Shown here piece by piece: positions 7,036 to 9,184 of a stretch of DNA of 9,184 nucleotides. The first letter of the stretch is position 1. Every line of letters starts with the position of its first letter. The notes under the pieces were generated by a model, which was given only the letters and a program-made list of their open reading frames with translations, had not been told where the DNA came from and did no database searches. The position numbers and the translations under genes are program-made. This DNA is from a bacterium (GTDB lineage: Bacteria > CG03): positions 1 to 9,184 of the forward strand of contig VMTI01000172.1 in assembly GCA_013791675.1 (NCBI GenBank). Reading direction: 5' to 3'.

Positions 7036-7952
7036 GAATCGGGAAAATCTATTTTTTGGTTAGTATCGTTTTTTTAACCTGCGTACTTTTTGCAGGCGTG
7101 GGGCTTAGGGTAAATTTCGGCTCTGTCCAGATAGAAAATCTTCTGCCAGGCGAGACCTATAACACGCGGGAACTCGTAAATCTTCCTTTCACCGTAACCA
7201 ATTCCGGAGAGGAGGATGCCACAGGCAGTATTACCGTAATTATGCCCAAAAAAGAGGAGTGCAAAAAAAATTTTGAACCGATAGAGGACATAATATGGGT
7301 TCAGGTTAGCGACAACATTATAGACCTTCGGCCTGGCGCGATTAAAACAGTGGACATAATCGTAAGAGTGCCTGACAAGCCCGAATATTATGACAGGAAA
7401 TTTGAAGTGTATATTGAGGCCATTGCAAGGGCTAAAAAAGGCAATGTCGCCACAGGGGTAATGAGCAGGCTTTATTTTACGACGGTCCCGACTATGGAAG
7501 AAAGAGCAAAAAGAGAAAAACAGAATAGGGATAGGGAAAAAATTCTCGCAAATCTTAATTATGAATTTCTCCCGGGAAAAATTTTCATTTTCGAAGTAAA
7601 GCCCGGCGCACGTTATAACGTCGGCGAAAAAGCGGGAAAAACGCTCAAGATTGTAAATATGAACGATGAAAAATACAAATACAGAGTTACAAGCGTTTCT
7701 GCGGAAACAGCTAAACAGCCAGTGGCGAGCGGATATGAAGAAGCCCCTGAGCCCGGGTGGCTGACTTTTGAAAAGAATATATTTGAGCTTGACGAAAATA
7801 CGATTCTTCCCGTAAAAGCGTTTCTGAAAATTCCAAAGGAGAAAGAATATTACGGGAAGAGGTTTCAGTTTTTCATAAGAGTTGATTTGCTGGAACAGGA
7901 AATACCCGTGAGCATTTATTCTTATGTGCTGGTTCAGATGGAAGAAAAATGA
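7032..7952 (+). CDS. Secreted protein of two tandem beta-sandwich domains, unknown function
   Basis: It has 306 residues. An N-terminal signal peptide or anchor (KIYFLVSIVFLTCVLF, 5-20) ends near AG at 21-22. The rest is an internal duplication: residues about 36-151 and 188-302 align over about 115 residues each (PGETYN with PGARYN, FTVTNSG with LKIVNMN, IIWVQVSDNIIDL with PGWLTFEKNIFEL, VRVPDKPEYYDRKFEVYI with LKIPKEKEYYGKRFQFFI). A charged helical linker (about 154-175) joins them. The copies look like Ig-like sandwiches of the kind seen in NEW3 or DUF916-like extracellular proteins; this is a resemblance, not a firm family call. There is no C-terminal membrane segment and no lipobox (Cys17 is preceded by FLT). 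The start has AGGAGG at 7021-7026 and the ATGA overlap with the ligase gene. It may be a chaperone or partner of the secreted proteins around it (inference). Confidence 0.85.
   Translation: MRIGKIYFLVSIVFLTCVLFAGVGLRVNFGSVQIENLLPGETYNTRELVNLPFTVTNSGEEDATGSITVIMPKKEECKKNFEPIEDIIWVQVSDNIIDLRPGAIKTVDIIVRVPDKPEYYDRKFEVYIEAIARAKKGNVATGVMSRLYFTTVPTMEERAKREKQNRDREKILANLNYEFLPGKIFIFEVKPGARYNVGEKAGKTLKIVNMNDEKYKYRVTSVSAETAKQPVASGYEEAPEPGWLTFEKNIFELDENTILPVKAFLKIPKEKEYYGKRFQFFIRVDLLEQEIPVSIYSYVLVQMEEK
7137..7937 (+). repeat. Internal domain duplication within the 306-aa secreted protein
   Basis: Unit A is at about 7137-7484 and unit B at about 7593-7937, both about 115 residues, separated by a 36-residue charged linker. 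The best conserved part is the second half of each: a Trp, then an I-(I/F)-(D/E)-L strand, then (R/K)-(V/I)-P-x-K-x-EYY. DNA identity is low, so the duplication is old. Confidence 0.75.
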
Positions 7953-7979
7953 GAGGAAATTTTAAATAAATGAGGTCTG

Positions 7980-8564
7980 ATGAGTAAGAAAACTTTGGCG
8001 CTCTTTATCGCTGTTTGGGCGGTAATGTTAAAAGCACCGGCCGTTCTGACGGCAACGGCGGCTTCTACTGCCACTTTGACATTAACGGTAACGGTGGCGC
8101 CTTCGCCGAGCGTGTGGATCGGCGTAACAAATTACGATTTCGGGAATATGCCCGCCTCCGCAATAAGCATTTCACAGACATCCATAGCCGTAATAAATGA
8201 CTCGGAGGGTTTAACGGAGAAGTACTCAATTAGAGCGAGTGATGCAAGGAATAACGGGTTACATTCAAGCCCGACTGACTGGAATCTGGCCTCGAGCACG
8301 GGCACTGACCAGTACAATCTCCGGGCGGTATTCAAGGCGGATCTTCCGGGGGATAGTGATTTTGATGGGGCGAATGATAGCCTGACAAATGACCCCATAA
8401 CCTGCGACGGGACAAAGTTTGCCACGGGCGCCGACGAGGACGGTTACAATTCAATAAAAGGCAAGGAAGAGCATCTGTGGTTCAGGATTGCCACGCCGTC
8501 AAGCGTTAAGGATACGAACGAACACACGATTTTCATAACAATTACGGCGATGGGAATGGACTAA
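7980..8564 (+). CDS. Small secreted beta-rich surface protein (SVWIG family)
   Basis: It has 194 residues. A signal peptide (MSKKTLALFIAVWAVML) ends around TATA at 24-27. A Thr/Ala/Val strand (LTLTVTVAPSPS) leads into SVWIGVTNYDFG, then IAVINDSEGLTEKYSI, DWNLASS, YNLRAVFKADLP, an acidic Asp/Asn-rich loop (DSDFDGANDS) that could bind calcium, and the closing HLWFRIATPSSV with TIFITITA. It is homologous to the C-terminal module of the FN3 protein at 2761-3240, and its N-terminus matches the gene at 9019. Its start lies 27 bases after the preceding stop with GAGGT at 7972-7976, an unusually short 3-base spacing. ATG 7980 is still favoured because MSKK matches MSKR of the second family member. 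A role as surface or filament subunit is possible, not shown. Confidence 0.85.
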   Translation: MSKKTLALFIAVWAVMLKAPAVLTATAASTATLTLTVTVAPSPSVWIGVTNYDFGNMPASAISISQTSIAVINDSEGLTEKYSIRASDARNNGLHSSPTDWNLASSTGTDQYNLRAVFKADLPGDSDFDGANDSLTNDPITCDGTKFATGADEDGYNSIKGKEEHLWFRIATPSSVKDTNEHTIFITITAMGMD

Positions 8565-8602
8565 AAAAATGAAGGGTAGAGAGTGAATAGTGAAGTGAGT
8601 GA

Positions 8603-8616
8603 AGAAAGGAGGTGAT
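8603..8616 (+). promoter_or_regulatory. Extended Shine-Dalgarno of the MerR-like gene
   Basis: The 14 bases agaaaggaggtgat match the complement of the conserved 3' end of bacterial 16S rRNA without a mismatch, far longer than the usual 4-6. The AGGAGG core (8607-8612) lies 9 bases before ATG 8622 and decides that start. A second ATG at 8615 within the site is in another frame. Confidence 0.8.
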
Positions 8617-8621
8617 GAAAG

Positions 8622-8873
8622 ATGAGCGGAAGAGAGAGAAGAGAGCTTGGTCTGCTGACGGCGGCGGAAGTTGCCCGTGCGGCGGGAGTTCTGAAATCGA
8701 CGGTGAGGTATTACACGGAGATGGGACTTCTGAAGATTGCGGGGACATTTTCGCCGAAGAGCTACCGGCTTTATGAAAAAGATGAGACGGTTGAGAGAAT
8801 AAGGAGGATTCGTGAGATTCAAGGGCGCAACAGAACGCTTTCAAACATCATGGAAGCGTCTATGGGAGCGTAA
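8622..8873 (+). CDS. Mini MerR-type DNA-binding protein (DNA-binding domain only)
   Basis: It has 83 residues. A MerR-type winged helix-turn-helix spans residues about 11-51 (LLTAAEVARAAGV, then TVRYYTEMGLLK, wing with SYRLYEKDE), followed by one helix (about 54-67, ETVERIRRIREIQ) and a short tail. Typical MerR regulators are about 110-150 residues or longer and have a dimerisation coiled coil and a ligand domain; both are missing. It therefore resembles domain-only MerR relatives such as BldC or excisionase-like proteins. There are no metal-binding cysteines. It lies between two genes of the same small secreted family, and two inverted repeats follow it, so local regulation is likely (inference). 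The leading MSGRERRE stretch is basic and may contact DNA. Confidence 0.85.
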   Translation: MSGRERRELGLLTAAEVARAAGVLKSTVRYYTEMGLLKIAGTFSPKSYRLYEKDETVERIRRIREIQGRNRTLSNIMEASMGA

Positions 8874-8885
8874 AAAGAGATGAAG

Positions 8886-8915
8886 TGTAGCCGTCCGCCG
8901 CGGTGGACCGCTACA
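8886..8915 (+). promoter_or_regulatory. Long inverted repeat / hairpin downstream of the MerR-like gene
   Basis: Arms tgtagccgtccgcc (8886-8899) and ggtggaccgctaca (8902-8915) pair over 14 positions with one C:C mismatch and one G:U, leaving a tight loop of about 4 bases. It is followed by an A-rich, not T-rich, stretch on the + strand, so it is not a standard Rho-independent terminator. It sits 22 bases before the ATG at 8938. It could be an operator dyad or an mRNA structure. Confidence 0.6.
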
Positions 8916-8925
8916 AAGAAGAAAA

Positions 8926-9018
8926 AGGAGGTCCAAAATGGACTTAGTTAAAAGGGTCGGAGGAATGTTGGCAAACGTAGCGGCAGAGCAGAGCTCTGCT
9001 AAAAAAGGAGAAAAGAAA
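8926..9018 (+). other. Alternative upstream start and leader of the second small secreted gene
   Basis: AGGAGG at 8926-8931 precedes ATG 8938 by 6 bases. This frame runs without a stop into the gene at 9019, adding 27 residues (MDLVKRVGGMLANVAAEQ, then SSAKKGEKK). The extension would put a long polar segment before a complete signal peptide, which is unusual, so I treat 9019 as the main start. The upstream start may be real as a coupling or alternative initiation site. Confidence 0.45.
8987..9000. repeat. Perfect 14-bp palindrome agcagagctctgct
   Basis: Seven bases (agcagag) are followed directly by their exact reverse complement. The palindrome ends 18 bases before ATG 9019 and just before its ribosome binding site (AGGAG 9006-9010). 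It is a candidate operator. It has no T-run after it on the + strand, so it is not a terminator. Confidence 0.55.
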
Positions 9019-9184
9019 ATGAGTAAAAGAATTTTAGTTGGGACGCTGGTTGGAATGATGATGATGAGCGGTGTTGCGATGGCGGCGACAGAGTCGGCGA
9101 CGACGGTGTCAATAGAGATAACCGTTACATGCGCGCCGGCGGCGAGCGTGTGGATAGGAAACAACACGTATGCTTTCGGCAGTC
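9019..9184 (+). CDS. Second small secreted SVWIG-family protein (3' partial)
   Basis: The first 55 residues are visible; the gene runs off the window. The signal peptide is clear: basic MSKR, hydrophobic core ILVGTLVGMMMMSGV, and cleavage likely after AMA (20-22). The mature start (TTVSIEITVTCAPAASVWIG, then NNTYAFGS) matches TLTLTVTVAPSPSVWIG of the gene at 7980, so the two are paralogues. AGGAG at 9006-9010 is 8 bases from ATG 9019; an in-frame ATG at 8938 also has a strong ribosome binding site. There is one Cys just before the SVWIG block. It probably has the same surface role as its paralogue. Confidence 0.8.
   Translation, partial: MSKRILVGTLVGMMMMSGVAMAATESATTVSIEITVTCAPAASVWIGNNTYAFGS

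Noticed and set aside
7032..7090. Lipoprotein signal around Cys17 of the 306-aa protein
   Set aside because: The residues before Cys are F-L-T; Thr at -1 does not fit a lipobox, and the hydrophobic core continues past the Cys.
7949..7987. Tiny frames MRGNFK (from ATG 7949) and MRSDE (from ATG 7970) bridging the 306-aa and 194-aa genes
   Set aside because: They look like translational-coupling leaders, but at 5-6 codons chance is the simplest explanation.
8499..8844. Overlapping minus-strand frames covering the MerR-like gene
   Set aside because: Composition is biased to Ser, Pro and Arg, there is no start signal, and they lie over genes with clear domains on the + strand.
8886..8935. Rho-independent terminator after the MerR-like gene
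   Set aside because: The hairpin is followed by A/G-rich sequence (aagaagaaaaaggagg) with no T-run on the + strand, and the opposite direction shows none either.
1..9184. CRISPR array, tRNA, rRNA, insertion sequence or phage genes
   Set aside because: No spaced direct repeats, cloverleaf, rRNA motifs, transposase or phage proteins can be seen on either strand.

Overview
The window looks like bacterial chromosomal DNA of moderate GC. Every supportable gene is on the + strand, tightly packed, with strong AGGAGG-type ribosome binding sites. The large exported fibronectin-III protein with WxAPGDDG domains, the O-antigen-ligase-like membrane proteins joined to TPRs, and the small secreted beta-sandwich proteins suggest a diderm lineage of the Elusimicrobiota/Omnitrophota kind. 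This assignment rests on protein style only and is weak; there is no rRNA or other marker here.

Layout. (1) 2-3243: the 3' part of a very large exported protein whose beginning lies outside the window. It has two FN3 domains, a roughly 105-residue tandem repeat region that looks like a beta-propeller, two more FN3 domains and a C-terminal module. A one-base frameshift near 531-540 splits it into two open frames. (2) 3240-7035: three genes, namely a polytopic O-antigen ligase/polymerase-like protein (429 aa), a membrane-anchored TPR protein (234 aa), and a second O-ligase paralogue with its own fused C-terminal TPR region (602 aa). (3) 7032-7952: a secreted protein made of two tandem copies of one beta-sandwich domain. 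(4) 7980-8564: a small secreted protein closely resembling the C-terminal module of gene 1. (5) 8622-8873: a mini MerR-type DNA-binding protein. (6) 9019-9184 and beyond: a second small secreted protein of the same family, cut by the window end.

Four successive junctions (3240, 4526, 5227, 7032) are the same 4-base ATGA stop/start overlap, so genes 1 to 5 (FN3 protein to the duplicated beta-sandwich protein) are probably one translationally coupled operon. I see no Rho-independent terminator anywhere.

Working model (inference): the locus makes a family of cell-surface proteins sharing one C-terminal beta-sandwich module, together with two periplasm-facing glycan-transfer enzymes and TPR helpers that could modify or help assemble them. 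The duplicated beta-sandwich protein may be a partner or chaperone, and the mini-MerR protein may control the small secreted genes. The strongest direct observations are the shared module in three genes, the paralogous O-ligase pair (TPR separate in one, fused in the other), and the internal duplication in the 306-aa protein.
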